Part shown: positions 48,291-59,140 of the stretch, one piece after another
How the letters are laid out: every line of letters begins with the position of its first letter
Position numbering within the stretch: position 1 is the first letter of the stretch
Assembly: GCA_029706075.1 (NCBI GenBank)
Contig: JAINUG010000072.1
Location: 4,310,799-4,374,798, forward strand
Origin: Aldrovandia affinis
Lineage: Eukaryota; Chordata; Actinopteri; Notacanthiformes; Halosauridae
DNA: 64,000 nucleotides
Reading direction: 5' to 3'
Program-made: the position numbers and the translations under genes
The notes under the pieces: model-generated
What the model was told of the DNA's origin: nothing
Seen by the model: the letters and a program-made list of their open reading frames with translations, nothing else
Database searches by the model: none

Positions 48291-50106
48291 AAAAATCACA
48301 ATATTCAGTTTTAATCTTATTTATTTTGATGTCAGGTGTAATAATTGATTCCATTGTACATTCACTAAACAGTTATAATTGACACAATTAAAGTACAAGA
48401 CAGGTGAAGTAGCCACCTGGTAAGACAAATACCCCGATGGTAAACCTCTGGGTGCTTCCCCGTGAAGCATCAACCAAGAAACATGAGCTCTCCGCTTGTG
48501 TGCCACGAATGGCCAGAAGTGGCTTGAGAGTGAGGGGAAATGGTTGCTTCATGGCAGCCATATTTAAGCTCCCCTCATGGAGACTTATAAAAACATGTCT
48601 TCTGCCTGAATCCATCAAGAGCCCTGGGGGTCCCTGTCCAACAACTTTATTAACCTTCCTGTCAATTACAACACTCGGATAGAAACATGCATCACGTCCA
48701 TTAATCTAATCACGAACGATAATATTTTAGTTAATAACCTGAAAGGTCCCATAGCAGGCATGAGTTCATCCTCTGGCACTGTTCAAATATTGGTAGGAGA
48801 AACAACATCCTTCTCTCTTTATTAGTTATTATAGCACCATTATTATTGTTATTTAAAAAACCTTGTGCAGTAGTATTAGAGGGCCAGGGTTGCTCTGCTC
48901 CTAAGTGCACATTTCGGTTACCTCACCCAGCTCAGATCCACCCAGTTCTTAGTTTTTTTCTCTCTTTTCTGTGCCTTAAATTGCATCTGCAACCTTTTTT
49001 CCCTCAAATATATGGCTAAACCTAATTGATTTTATGATAAAGGGAATTCTCTAACGAACACTTCAGATGCATGTGGCTTTTATCTTTCTATGTTTGAGCA
49101 ATTAGATATGACAAGCTGAGGAATGTAAAGGCAAATGTTTTGCACAGCAATGCATGGGAGATTTAAGGATAGATTTAAGGATGTCTTTTTTTCTTGCATG
49201 AGAACAATTCTCTGAATTGAATGGGCCACTGTTCATATGGTGTGGAGACTCACAGGGATCTTGGCACACATAGAAGGAAGAATGAGCCAAGATGGCCTCC
49301 CAAGGCTCAAAGGTATGCAGGTGTTTTCCTAGAAGCTGTATGAATTTGTCTCTGTGGTCGAGGAAAGAAGTTATTTTATCAGCGTGAGCATGCAACACCT
49401 CATGAGATGATTGGATGATCAATCTGCTGTCTGATCTTATTGAATAAGAGTGAAAATACACATGTATGGGTGTCTTGGAAAATCTGAAAAGTACATTATG
49501 CACATAAAACGCAGACAGTTATTTTGTGTTTTCAGAGATCCAAGAAAAAAGGCACCAGAAAATGAGAAATCCAGCTGAATTGATAACAGTAAAAGTTGAG
49601 TTACATGCTAAATGAATGATATTCATGGGTGATATTTATTTTTCTGCAAATTATTTACATATGGAATTTTAGGATGCCTTTCTGTTCTTCCTCTAAGCGT
49701 TGCAGCTGGAGGATAATTGTCATACTTCAACCGACCACTAGGGGTGCCCTGCTTCTATAGGAATTTGGACCAGGTGTAAAACCATCTTTAATCCTTTTTT
49801 CTGTCTCTATCTGCACTCAAATATTCTACACACACACACACACACATGCATATGCAAATATTTAGATTGTGTAAGCAATAATAATACATTTTACTTCAAG
49901 ACAGATTATGTGTAAGTATGTGTATGTATACCTGTTGTTAAGGGGACTTGTTTTTGAATCTCGTGGTGAACAGTTAAGTAAAACGGACAACTGAAACAAT
50001 GCATGATCAACATTTACAATGCTGGACATTCATGACCGGATAAAATGTAAAAATAAATAAATCAAAAATATATAATATGTGTTGCGGTTTTGGGTAATGA
50101 CCACCT
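48291..50106. other. unique non-coding sequence
   Basis: It contains a short (CA)n at 49829-49846 and the word accactaggggtgccctgct at 49733, which recurs in variant form at 51783. The 133-codon minus-strand frame at 49102-49503 has no recognised domain. Confidence 0.42.
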
Positions 50107-50654
50107 TCAGGTAACTGCCAAAATAAAGGAAACAACAACATAAAGTGTCTTAATAGGACGTTGGGCTACCACAAGCTGCCATAAAAGCCAATGTGCCTTG
50201 GCATAGATTCTGGTTTCTGGAACTTTACACCATTCTTCCACAAGAAATTCAATTATTTGGTGTTTTGTTGATGGTGGTGGAAAACGCTGTCTCAGGCGCT
50301 GCTCCAGATTTTCCCATAAGTGTTCAATTGGGTTGAGATCTGGTGACTTGAGACTGCCATGACATACGGTTTACATCATTTTCATGTTCATCAAACCATT
50401 CAGTGACCACTTGTGCCCTGAGGATGGGACATTGTTCTGGAAGAGACCACTCCCATCAGGATTGAAATACTTCACCTTAGGTGGTGATCACTCAGAATGG
50501 CTTTTTATTTATTGGTGTTTACATTTCCCTCTTTTGAGGTGAGTGGACGTAAACTCACTTGGACTTGAGTGGACCTAAACCATGCCAGGAAAACCCTTTA
50601 CCAGATCACTTCATTCCTCAAGTGTTTCTTTATTTTGGCAGTTACCTATGTATG
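50107..50654 (-). mobile_element. Tc1/mariner deletion derivative (copy D)
   Basis: The left end ttcaggtaactgccaaaata and the right end ttattttggcagttacctat are inverted partners. The interior carries the same minus-strand transposase remnant as copies A-C, with many indels and no long open frame. A short partial repeat (acttgagtggacctaaacc) occurs near the right side. Confidence 0.88.
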
Positions 50655-50929
50655 TATATATTGTGGCAGGATCAGGGGTGTTGGGTTGCAACGCAGCCAA
50701 AGATCAATAAACAACATACAATGGCAAATAGGAAACAAGGGAAATTTATTATGGGAATTCTATTATAGGAAACAACCAGGAAAAACAAACACGTACCTTA
50801 ATCATGCCGTAATCCAAAAATAGCAAATGCAATGAAGGTCCTCAAAACAGTTAATGGTCGGTACACAAACAGGGTTCTTAAAACAATCCAATCAATCCAG
50901 TAAGTAATCCAAAAACACAATTCTCTTTT

Positions 50930-51115
50930 CCAATTTCACCACCCCTCTCCATGCCTCTGTCCGCGTGGGTTTCCTCCGGGTACTCCGGTTTCCTGCAACG
51001 CTGGCTAATTGGAGAGTCTAAATTGCCCGTAGGTATGATAGTGAATGGTGTGTGTGCCCTGCGATGGATTGGCGATAGGGTATGGGATATCCCCCCATGA
51101 CCAGGAATATTAGAT
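50930..51115 (+). repeat. fragment of a widespread fish repeat
   Basis: The words gtgggtttcctccgggtact, ctggctaattggagagtcta, aatggtgtgtgtgccctgcg and atggattggcgat occur in this order in a repeat I recognise from many fish genomes. Its class is not certain to me. Confidence 0.6.
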
Positions 51116-51213
51116 AATAATCTGATATATATATACAATCTGAGGTCCAGAATTCTAAGGTAAAAGTCAAATCATGATTTTCAACATTGAAAAACATTGA
51201 TTCTGATGCTGGT

Positions 51214-51370
51214 TCTGTGTAGCTCAGTAGGTAGAGCATGGTGCTAACAACGCTTAGGTTGTGAGTTCCCAACTCCCACTGGGACCACATATACTGAAAA
51301 TGTATGCATTTACTACTGTAAGTCGCTTTAGATAAAAGCATCTGCTAAATGGCATATATTATTATAATAT
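51214..51370 (+). repeat. tRNA-derived SINE with L2-like tail
   Basis: The head gtgtagctcagtaggtagag holds the A box, and ggttgtgagttcccaactcc the B-box region. After a short body comes the tail gtaagtcgctttagataaaa followed by gcatctgctaaatggc. It differs from the V-SINE copies in lacking the aacctgaattgcttc core. A reverse copy lies at 52268-52390. Confidence 0.82.
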
Positions 51371-51924
51371 GGCATTTGTTTCAGTGGCACACGAAGAGAC
51401 CAGCTCGTGATACTTGTATGTTATATATGGTTTAGGAAATGATGGGAATTGTAGGAAAGATAAAGATATTTTTTTTCGTTGTCAGCATATTAATTTGACT
51501 TAGCTTACACTCCATGTCAGATGGATATGTTTAGGGGCCTACTACTCAATGAATTGCATGCAGACAGCTGTACAACTCTGAACACCAACACCTACCCATG
51601 TGTTGATTGGCCTCACAATTTGGTTCTAAATTACATAGCATCACGGTGATATGATGTTCACACAGTTTGCATGTGTTAGCAAATGCAAAATGAAATTATT
51701 TGATTTAAAATGTATTGTATTGTAGTTAGTATGATTTGCTTGTAATGGTTTTGCAACTCTAATAAAATAGCCTTACTTATAATGACCACTAGGGGCACCC
51801 TGCTTACATTTTCTCATTTACATGATGATGCTAGTCAATGACATTATTGCATGCTGCAATTTTTAATACAGCTTCAGTATTCCAGACAAAACATCTATCT
51901 TTTTAAGTATTCATGCATTTATGT

Positions 51925-52172
51925 ACATGCTTGCCTAGCCTAGTTTTATCCAGAGCATAGTTGGGGTTTTTTATGTTTATGTTTTTATGTTTTTATGTTT
52001 TTTGTAGGGTTTTTTTGCTTCCATTATCCATTTATACAACTGCATATTTATTTAAGAAATCAATGTTAGATACCTTTCTCAAGGCTAAAACTGGCATACC
52101 CCAAAAAGGAATGAGGGAAAGAAACCTGTCTTGTACAGGTTCAGTGCTTTAGCCACTATACCACGTTCCCAT
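51925..52172 (-). repeat. degraded SINE (V-SINE type)
   Basis: Order and words match the reverse V-SINE: ccatttatacaactgcatat, ttagatacctttctcaag, then tgctttagccactataccac at the head end. It is much more diverged than the copy at 9994-10215. Confidence 0.6.
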
Positions 52173-52203
52173 TTCTCTTTGATCTACAAAGCATATGCTT
52201 ATA

Positions 52204-52275
52204 GTATATATGTTTTATATATACACATAATATAATAATAATAATAACAATATAATATACAATAATATAATAATA
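52204..52275. repeat. AT/AAT-rich low-complexity sequence
   Basis: Imperfect ataata and atatac runs abutting a reverse SINE tail. Confidence 0.8.
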
Positions 52276-52390
52276 ATATGCCATTTAGCAGATGCCTTTA
52301 TCCAAAGCGACTTAAAGTGGTAAATGCATAAATTTTTCTGTGTATGTGGTCCCAATGGGAATGCAATCCCACAACCTAAGCATTTTTGTT
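52268..52390 (-). repeat. tRNA-derived SINE with L2-like tail, partial
   Basis: It reads tgccatttagcagatgcctt, tatccaaagcgacttaaagt, tggtcccaatgggaatgcaa and cccacaacctaagc, the reverse of the 51214-51370 SINE. The A-box half is missing. Confidence 0.75.
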
Positions 52391-52845
52391 TGGTGTCTAC
52401 AATGGCCTGGGTTAACTGTACGCAGAATATCTGAATTCAAATAATGTTAATGCATGCACTGTCTGATTTGCAGCAGGCTTGGGCTGAAAGTTGGCTGGGA
52501 TCGATGGATCGCCTTGCTGTCAGGCTCGATTCCCTGGGCCAGATAAACTGAAGTCACACACTTTAGATGTCAGTGACTGAAATTACATGAATTACATAGA
52601 TTTGTGGATTGCCAATATAAAATTGACTCGTATTTATCAATGCACACAACCTGGCAGCTGTTCAACCCAGCGTTTAGGGAGCTGTGCTTGTAACTAGAAG
52701 ATTGCGGGTGTGTAACCTGGCCGTGCTTTTGCAGCCATGAGCAAAACATCTCCTGAATTGCTTGCTATATAAATGGGTCATGTGTAAAATACAAGTAATG
52801 CCATAGAGTCAAACATAATTGTATATAAGTCAAACATAAGGAACA

Positions 52846-52864
52846 TAATATATATATATATGTG

Positions 52865-52904
<40 letters not shown>

Positions 52905-52933
52905 TGTGTTTGTGTGCGTGTGTGTGTGTGTGT
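52846..52933. repeat. (TA)n-(TG)n microsatellite
   Basis: A short TA run followed by a long TG run with CG and TATG interruptions. Confidence 0.96.
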
Positions 52934-52984
52934 AATGCAATATTTCAATGTTCAGAAACAGAACAAAACGATGTGATCATTTAC

Positions 52985-53265
52985 CTGTCACAATAGCTCT
53001 GGATGTCAGAGTTCCTGCCCACGAGAATAATATTTTGGGTAGCCCTAAAAGCCAAGCCCGGTTCCACCCTCAAAGAGAGCCCACTGAATGCAGGTGTTTG
53101 AGGAGAGAAACAGACCTTGATCTCTTGCACACCAGCATCACATCTCTTTTGTAGCCCCATGCTTTCACTTTCAGATTTGTAGGGCACAAACTGCATGGAA
53201 ATGTGCAGAAGCAGAGGTGCTAGACTGTGAGATTGTCTCCTTGTGACGTCAGCTGACGTATTCAT
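52985..53265 (-). other. unassigned open frame ending at a splice-donor-like site
   Basis: This 94-codon minus-strand frame ends (at the sequence level) in tgtgacag followed by gtaaatgat, a good donor context. Its composition looks less low-complexity than most frames here. I recognise no domain, and no acceptor or second exon was identified. It could be an exon, part of a non-coding transcript, or chance. I do not assign a function. Confidence 0.15.
53244..53260. promoter_or_regulatory. CRE-like pair
   Basis: A perfect TGACGTCA at 53244-53251 is followed 2 bases later by TGACGTA. CREB/ATF factors bind such sites. The adjacency to the minus-strand open frame may or may not matter. Confidence 0.35.
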
Positions 53266-53427
53266 GCACTGAGACAGGGGAGTCCGGGGACTGTTGAGAT
53301 ATGTCCAGATGGCTGTCGGTTATTGATGGGGGACTGAGGTATCCATATGCTACCAGTAACTCATTTGAACCAATCATTGCGTTTTGTTGTGAAGAGCAAA
53401 AACATTTGATTGGCTTAAACAAGTCAA

Positions 53428-53437
53428 TGATTGACAG
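53428..53437 (+). promoter_or_regulatory. PBX-MEIS/PREP-type site
   Basis: The sequence tgattgacag matches the classic decameric composite site for PBX with MEIS/PREP. It stands next to cagctaattgtag, a homeodomain-like core. A 10-bp match can arise by chance in 64 kb. Confidence 0.35.
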
Positions 53438-53440
53438 CTA

Positions 53441-54520
53441 ATTGTAGCTCCACCCATTTTTGGTGTCACGATACCTCATTCTCCCATCACGGCGGTAATA
53501 TTCGAAATATCGTGTCTGCCCCAGTTCTGAGTCTGGGCAGTTTGTGCTCTATTGGTTTATATTATATCCATCATACGTTAGCGATGGTGAAACCAAGACC
53601 AGGGACCCTCTTGGAATTATCTCTCTCCTCGACCAGTTGATGGATCCGATCAGTGGCAGACTATCACACAGGATCATCACAATTGGTATTTATAGAGCTG
53701 CGCGTTCATAGTTTGGCTGGAGGGCTGCCAGTGGTCCTTTAACCAAGAAATCTCTGCATCGCTTCAGTAAACAGGCAGCTGTTAAAATGTAAGAAATGGA
53801 AGTTGGGTAGCCCGCCCTGGATAGCTGAATAAGAAAAGTAACAAACTGACATGCTTTGGTTAACAAAGACAACTTTGTGTAATGAAATAAGGTCAAAATG
53901 TTTTTTAGAGATGGCTGGAAAATAAACTGCCAGAAATACATCAGTGGTAGTTATCTGAAAACAATTTTGTGCTTTTATTAAATCGCCCCTGAACATAATT
54001 TAGTCAAAAAACTTGCCAGGATGCTTTTGTATACAGTAAATCCCTTGTATATTGACACTGTGCTGCACTTCGGTGTTTGGATGAGTGAAATGTAAAGTAA
54101 ATAACTCTGTTAAGATATGTAAGTGGTCTGTAAACAGATTTCTGCGGGTCTGTGCTGATCTGCAGCAGAAGTAGGCCTTCGTGAAGAGTTCAACCCTGTG
54201 TGAAGAAGGGAACGAAAGCTAAAGACACACAAGCACTCGTACCGAATCCATTCTTTACAGTTTGTTTTCCCTTCCCCTCCAGAAAATGTAAATTATGTCT
54301 CACTTGTGTTTTTTATTATATGCAGGCTTAAAATATTTGATGTGCTTCTGTGGCAGAAATTGTTGATTAATTCTGAGGTCAGCGCTCTTGAACTTGGCTC
54401 AGTGATGCAAGATCAGTAATCCCGGCCAGCACTTTCTCACAAAATAAACATTGCAGCCTATGACAGGATTCTCATTCTACATGTGCACACCCTTAGAGAC
54501 AGACACATTCTTTCGCACAT
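53441..54520. other. unique non-coding sequence
   Basis: No exon or mobile element recognised. Overlapping minus-strand frames at 53690-53996 have no recognised domain. Confidence 0.42.
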
Positions 54521-54596
54521 GCATGCATGCACACACAGACACACACACACAAACACACGCATACACACACACGCACACACACACACCTGCATGTGT

Positions 54597-54650
<54 letters not shown>
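54521..54650. repeat. (CA)n microsatellite, compound
   Basis: CA runs with catgcatgcat and cctgcatgtgtgc interruptions, followed by about 25 pure CA units. Confidence 0.97.
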
Positions 54651-54653
<3 letters not shown>

Positions 54654-54979
54654 AACTTCACAGTGATGGTCATCCATAGGCTCTGATGATCATATCGGTT
54701 TATGTGGTTTACAGTGACAGATAGACCTTGCAAAATAAATATTATCTCTACTACAAATCGGGCATAGTTTTAGCATTACTACATCGCTATGACCAATAAT
54801 TTTCACACAAAAGAATAATAGGTTTTGCACCACAAGCTCTTTAATGTACATAACCGGAATCACGTCAATGCATTTGGGATTATAATCACAAATGCACCAT
54901 TACAAACCTTTTCACAAAAATGTTAACCGACAAATTGTGCAAACACAATCCCGCCCAAATACAACAAAACCCAATGCGT

Positions 54980-54992
54980 CCAGCAGGTGGCA
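54980..54992 (+). promoter_or_regulatory. CTCF-like core motif
   Basis: The sequence ccagcaggtggca matches the degenerate CTCF core CCASYAGRKGGCR at every position. It lies 100 bp outside the left end of the 55092-57465 transposon. Occupancy is unknown. Confidence 0.4.
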
Positions 54993-56054
54993 CGTTTTGT
55001 ACATTTTAGCACGGCTGCCAGACACTGCCTGAACCTTATCCCTGAGCTAACCATCCAACAGACGCCTGTGATAACCACTAGAACGGACAATTACAGTTTT
55101 TTACGATCGCTATAAAGCGTTTTTCAATACTTTTAACACTTATCCTAAACTCTTAACGCACCAACACACCTACCACACACAATTGGCAAAACGGTTAATT
55201 TCATGTTCAAAATCATACATTGTAAACTAAACACCAACACTAATTTTCAAAATACAAGAATACACTAACACAATACACTAAGTCTACCAAAACACTGCAA
55301 ATATGTCTCAAAATCAAACAATTCTTCCAAACACTAACACATGTTCTCTTCCAACAGGAACATTTAGTCAATCATAGCACAATGTCATAAAAAACACTAA
55401 CAGCAGATGGAATTACAGAAACTGCATTACTTTACATGTGTCAGTTCTACCGTATACAATAGACAATATATTGTATTGAACATAAATTTTGCACTACAGT
55501 TTATTTTGAGGCCTCTCTACATTTTTCTTTTGTTGGGTTTAGTAAATGCATGCATTTTGTTTCTTTTTTTTTGTTGCAAACATTCAATACCAAAAGTGAA
55601 TGACCCATCTCAGAGTAGTTTTATAGAACGTACAGTTTATGAAAAAAAGAGTGACAGAATTGCTCCATTAAAGACTTCATTTGCAATGGGAAATTACTGC
55701 AAGAGAACAAAAATATGCAATATAGCTGCTGGTCACCATTGTGTGAAAATACAAAATATACAAATAGAAAAAGGCACAGAAGAAATAAAAAAAATAAAAA
55801 TACAAAGTCCTCTTCTAATCTGCCTGGTCTTCTGCATTTGGTCACATGTTCTCATCCACATCACACCTTATATCTTCTTTGGCAAGGCACCTTGGGAAGA
55901 ATCTTTTGGCATGCCTTATCCACCCCAGGCCCGGCACGGCAACTGTGGCCCTTTTGCCAATTATGTTTCTTTCCCGCCAACACCTTTTTGCCAAGTTGAA
56001 GCCAGCCTCGTCAATGTAGATCATGTCATGCGGGGCCTCCAACTCCATGACTCT

Positions 56055-56138
56055 CTGAAAGTAATCAAACACAGTGTGTGTAAATGCCTTGCTGTACAGT
56101 ACACCTACTGTATGTCCTACTGTACCCCAGGTTTATAC
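56055..56138 (-). other. intron 2 of the transposase
   Basis: 84 bp on the minus strand. The donor is tcag followed by gtataaacc, and the acceptor is tactttcag before agagtcatgg. Splicing gives QYVQ joined to RVMELE, in phase 0, which matches the uninterrupted protein pattern of the family. Confidence 0.72.
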
Positions 56139-56421
56139 CTGAACATATTGGTGACGGAGTACTTTGATGCGCTCACTGTTCCTTTCAAAAGGAACTTTAT
56201 ACAGTTGTTTCATTCGGACTCTGTGTTTAGCCAGGGTCCGAGAAATGGATGTTATGCTGATTCCTTCAATATTCCCAAAGACACGGTTGTCATCTACAGC
56301 TCTGGCCTGAATTTCCTTCAGTTTTATCTCATTGTCAGCAATCACCATGTTGACAATGGCAAGCTCCTGTTGTTTATTTAAGAGCTGTCCTCTGCCCCCT
56401 GAGGGAGGTAGACGTTGAATC

Positions 56422-56535
56422 CTTAGAGGAACAAAATACAGTTACATATTAGGGACTGGAGGCACACAGTTACTGTAATACATGGTAAAAGTATTTACAC
56501 TGTGCAGTAGGAGAAGCCCTTATACAATATCCTAC
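56422..56535 (-). other. intron 1 of the transposase
   Basis: 114 bp on the minus strand. The donor is aacag followed by gtaggatat, and the acceptor is ttcctctaag before gattcaacg. The Arg codon is split between exons (AG plus G), giving FRETNR then IQRLPP. Both junctions keep the frame open. Confidence 0.75.
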
Positions 56536-56740
56536 CTGTTGGTTTCTCGAAAAATCCAGACAATGGATGCCACTGTGTCCCGACTGAGATTTGGCTGTAC
56601 TCGTTCACCAGCCTCTCTGAATGATAGCCCATGGTTAATGACATGGTCTATGATGGTAGCTCTTATCTCATCTGTTACCCTAGCTCTGGCCTTTCCTTGA
56701 GCGCCACCACGCATTCTAACTCCTCTCCCTCTACCTTGTC

Positions 56741-56955
56741 CTCGTCCAGCCATTCCTCTCCATTGTCCTGGTACTCATCTTCCTCTCCCTTGTCCAGCCA
56801 TTCCTCTCCCTTGTCCTTGTCCAACTCCTCTCCATTGTCCTGGTACTCATCTTCCTCTCCCTCGTCCAGCCATTCCTCTCCCTTGTCCTTGTCCAACTCC
56901 TCTCCCTTGTCCTGGTACTCATCTTCCTCTCCCTCGTCCAGCCATTCTTTTTTTT
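56741..56955 (-). repeat. 72-bp tandem repeats copying the transposase start
   Basis: The word gtcctggtactcatcttcct recurs at 72-bp spacing (anchors near 56764, 56836 and 56908). Each unit contains, on the minus strand, atggctggac, the same start as the transposase. Upstream ATGs thus lie at 56801, 56873 and 56945, all in the transposase frame, but each meets a TGA after 8 codons. In the other two frames the array encodes acidic (Glu/Asp) or Arg/Thr-rich repeats. Confidence 0.88.
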
Positions 56956-57523
56956 CTCTTTCTGTTGCTCTATATTGTTCTTTGTCCACACAAGATCAGC
57001 CCAAAGAGGTCCCCTTTTTATACTATATGGTCATGCAATCGAAAGACCCGGAATCAGCTGTCATTGATCTATTTGTATATCTTCAATCAGCTGTTTCTCA
57101 ATAGCGATGAAAAGAAATACAGGACATATATTTGTGTTTCAATCTACAATGTGAACTGCTGTTCACTTCAACTTTAGCCTATAAGTTGGGTTTAGAACAT
57201 GAGGTTATCTGTTCTGACATACAGCGTGAAAGCATTTGTAAATTTGGCAATAAAAATCCATTGTTTTGGTCTTGGTTGAGCTTGTGTGTAAACGAAGTTC
57301 AAGCATTTTTAAAATGTGTTAACTGTATGCATTTTGTGTCAAAGGAACAAGAAATGTGTTAATCGTATAGCCCACACAGACTGATGTTGTGCTAACTGTG
57401 TTAAGAGTTTTGCAAATGTGACTACAGAACTGAAAAAAGGTTGATAGCAATTGTAAAAAACTGTAATAGTTACTATGATTAAATAAATACACAAGATAGC
57501 CGCGCGGCAGCTGTGGCCTATGT

Positions 57524-57584
57524 AATAATAATAATAATAATGACAACAATATTAATAATAACAATAATAATAATAATAATAAAG
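57524..57584. repeat. (AAT)n imperfect microsatellite
   Basis: AAT units interrupted by gacaac and aac words, just outside the right end of the transposon. Confidence 0.93.
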
Positions 57585-58488
57585 AAACCGACTGAATAGT
57601 TTAAATGACTTGCCATTACCCCGTTTTAAATGCAAAGAAAAAAACAACAATTCTGTGAACATTGTATCTCAAATATGATTGGCAATGCGTGCTTCAGTCC
57701 AAAATAAAGTTATTGATTAAATATTTGTATTTCATCCAATTTTACAAAGGAGTGTTACTGTTGTTGATTCGACTTTAATCATTCTTATGTATGTATGTAT
57801 TTATGTATGCATGCGCCTCTATGTAGCCTATATATGTGAGTGTGTTTGTGTTTGTGTGAGTGTGTAACGTGTGTGTGAACAGCCTTTTGTCGAGGCATAT
57901 TGCAAAACAATTGAAAGAGTGTGTGTGCTGGTGTCATGCAGTCACAGTATAAACACGTTAAACCATTTCGATATTTCAAAGCGCAAAATCAATGGTCGCC
58001 TCTCAACGCGTCACCGCGTTCATTCCTTTATCGGGCATAAAGGGGTTCTTTTTTATAGCAATACAAAATTAAACACATGCTTGAGATCTGTCTTAATTTT
58101 AACAAGGGTGACAAATTGAATAATGGTTTTAGAGGCTTTAATACGCGTACACCATTTCTTTTCCCCCTGTTCCCAAATGAAAGTGGCAGTTGTGTATTTA
58201 CCTTAATTACTGTAAAGCGAAGGTTGATTTGTTAGCCTTCCACCTCCTACAGGAGCCTGTTCCTAACAGGAAAACCTGGAGGGGAGATGGAATTTTTTTT
58301 CATGTTATTCAATTAAATTCCCGAGTTCAAATATACCTAGTTTATTTCTTTTGGTTTTCGCACTCCAGCTTGAAAATGTCTTGTAGCACAAACCCGTTAA
58401 TAAGAGCAATTAATAACAGGCGTGGGTGGCACTGCAGCCGCCTCCTGTTGGAATATTTACCATCTTTTGTCACACCAGAACAATAAAA
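57585..58488. other. unique non-coding sequence
   Basis: No exon or mobile element recognised. TATG- and TGTG-rich words occur at 57786-57870. Confidence 0.42.
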
Positions 58489-58495
58489 ACAATAT

Positions 58496-58538
<43 letters not shown>
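58489..58538. repeat. (AAT)n microsatellite
   Basis: About 15 AAT units. Confidence 0.96.
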
Positions 58539-59140
58539 TACTTTTTCAAATTATATCGTTGAAATATCCATTTGTGAAAGATAGAGCTCTGCAAGTATAT
58601 GACGTTGCTTGGTTTGGGCCAGTACACTAAGCCCACAATAATATAAACAATTGTGTTTAGGCTATAATGTATTTTTGTTATGTATTGCAGACAATTAATT
58701 CAAACAAGTTTAATTAATTCGGATAGTATTCGTATCAATAATCATATTTGAGCTGAGCGGTAGGCTATGCTTTTTTAAATTTGATTTATGTTTATTTTAA
58801 TTTTATTTTATGAACCATATTTTGACTTGAAAATATTTCCCTTAAATATTTTGTCGAATACCTATTCTGTTGACGTTGCTTATAATATAATAACAATACT
58901 TAAAGAAAACTAATAATCATAGAATCATAGACTGGCTAATTTGACGTGTTAACAATCGTTGCAATTTCTGTTATTTCATGTCATATTGAAATTCAGTGCT
59001 TCGTTATTGCACCATTGCTGCTCCATTGCACCAGCTGCTTAAAATATAATAGTTTACATCACCAAAGCAAAGCAAGTATTTGCGTCTGGGGGCTTACAAC
59101 CCAATGTTAAAACCTGAGCTTACAGTAAAGCGCTCCTTTT
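58539..59140. other. AT-rich unique sequence
   Basis: AT-rich DNA leading into the candidate promoter. No feature recognised. Confidence 0.42.

Larger units (their letters stand above)
55842..56753 (-). pseudogene. split transposase of the Tc1/mariner group
   Basis: Exon 1 (56536-56753) starts MAGRGQGRGRG, a basic leader, then the helix-turn-helix part IDHVINHGLSFREAGERV and NLSRDTVASI. Exon 2 (56139-56421) includes AIVNMVIADNEIKLKEIQ and KQLYKVPFERNSERIK. Exon 3 (55842-56054) has MIYIDEAGFNLAKR, whose Asp is the first catalytic acid. It then jumps from GKRATVAVPG to GWIRHAKRFFPRCLA and stops after DVDENM. The exons total 714 bp in one continuous frame, giving 237 residues, against roughly 340 for intact relatives as I recall them. 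The segment with the second and third catalytic acids is absent, so it should be inactive. The plus-strand 324-codon frame here is its antisense shadow. Confidence 0.82.
55092..57465 (-). mobile_element. Tc1/mariner-type transposon, complete ends, internally deleted
   Basis: The ends are tacagttttttacgatcgct on the left and, on the opposite strand, tacagttttttacaattgct on the right, with TA at both outer edges. The length is 2,374 bp. On the minus strand it contains a three-exon transposase relic (55842-56753), three 72-bp tandem units upstream of its start, and AT-rich untranslated flanks. The class is inferred from the transposase: a helix-turn-helix N-terminus, an IDEAGFN catalytic motif, and TA target sites, all typical of the IS630/Tc1/mariner group. 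Confidence 0.88.

Noticed and set aside
47680-48314. Long open frames rich in His/Thr or Cys/Val, up to 203 codons
   Set aside because: They translate CA/TG repeats in several frames on both strands.
51214-51290. Possible tRNA gene
   Set aside because: It has A- and B-box-like words but continues into an L2-type tail, as a SINE does. No convincing acceptor stem was seen.
55407-56381. 324-codon plus-strand open frame, the longest in the window
   Set aside because: It runs antisense to the transposase exons and their introns and has no recognisable domain. It is explained by the minus-strand relic.
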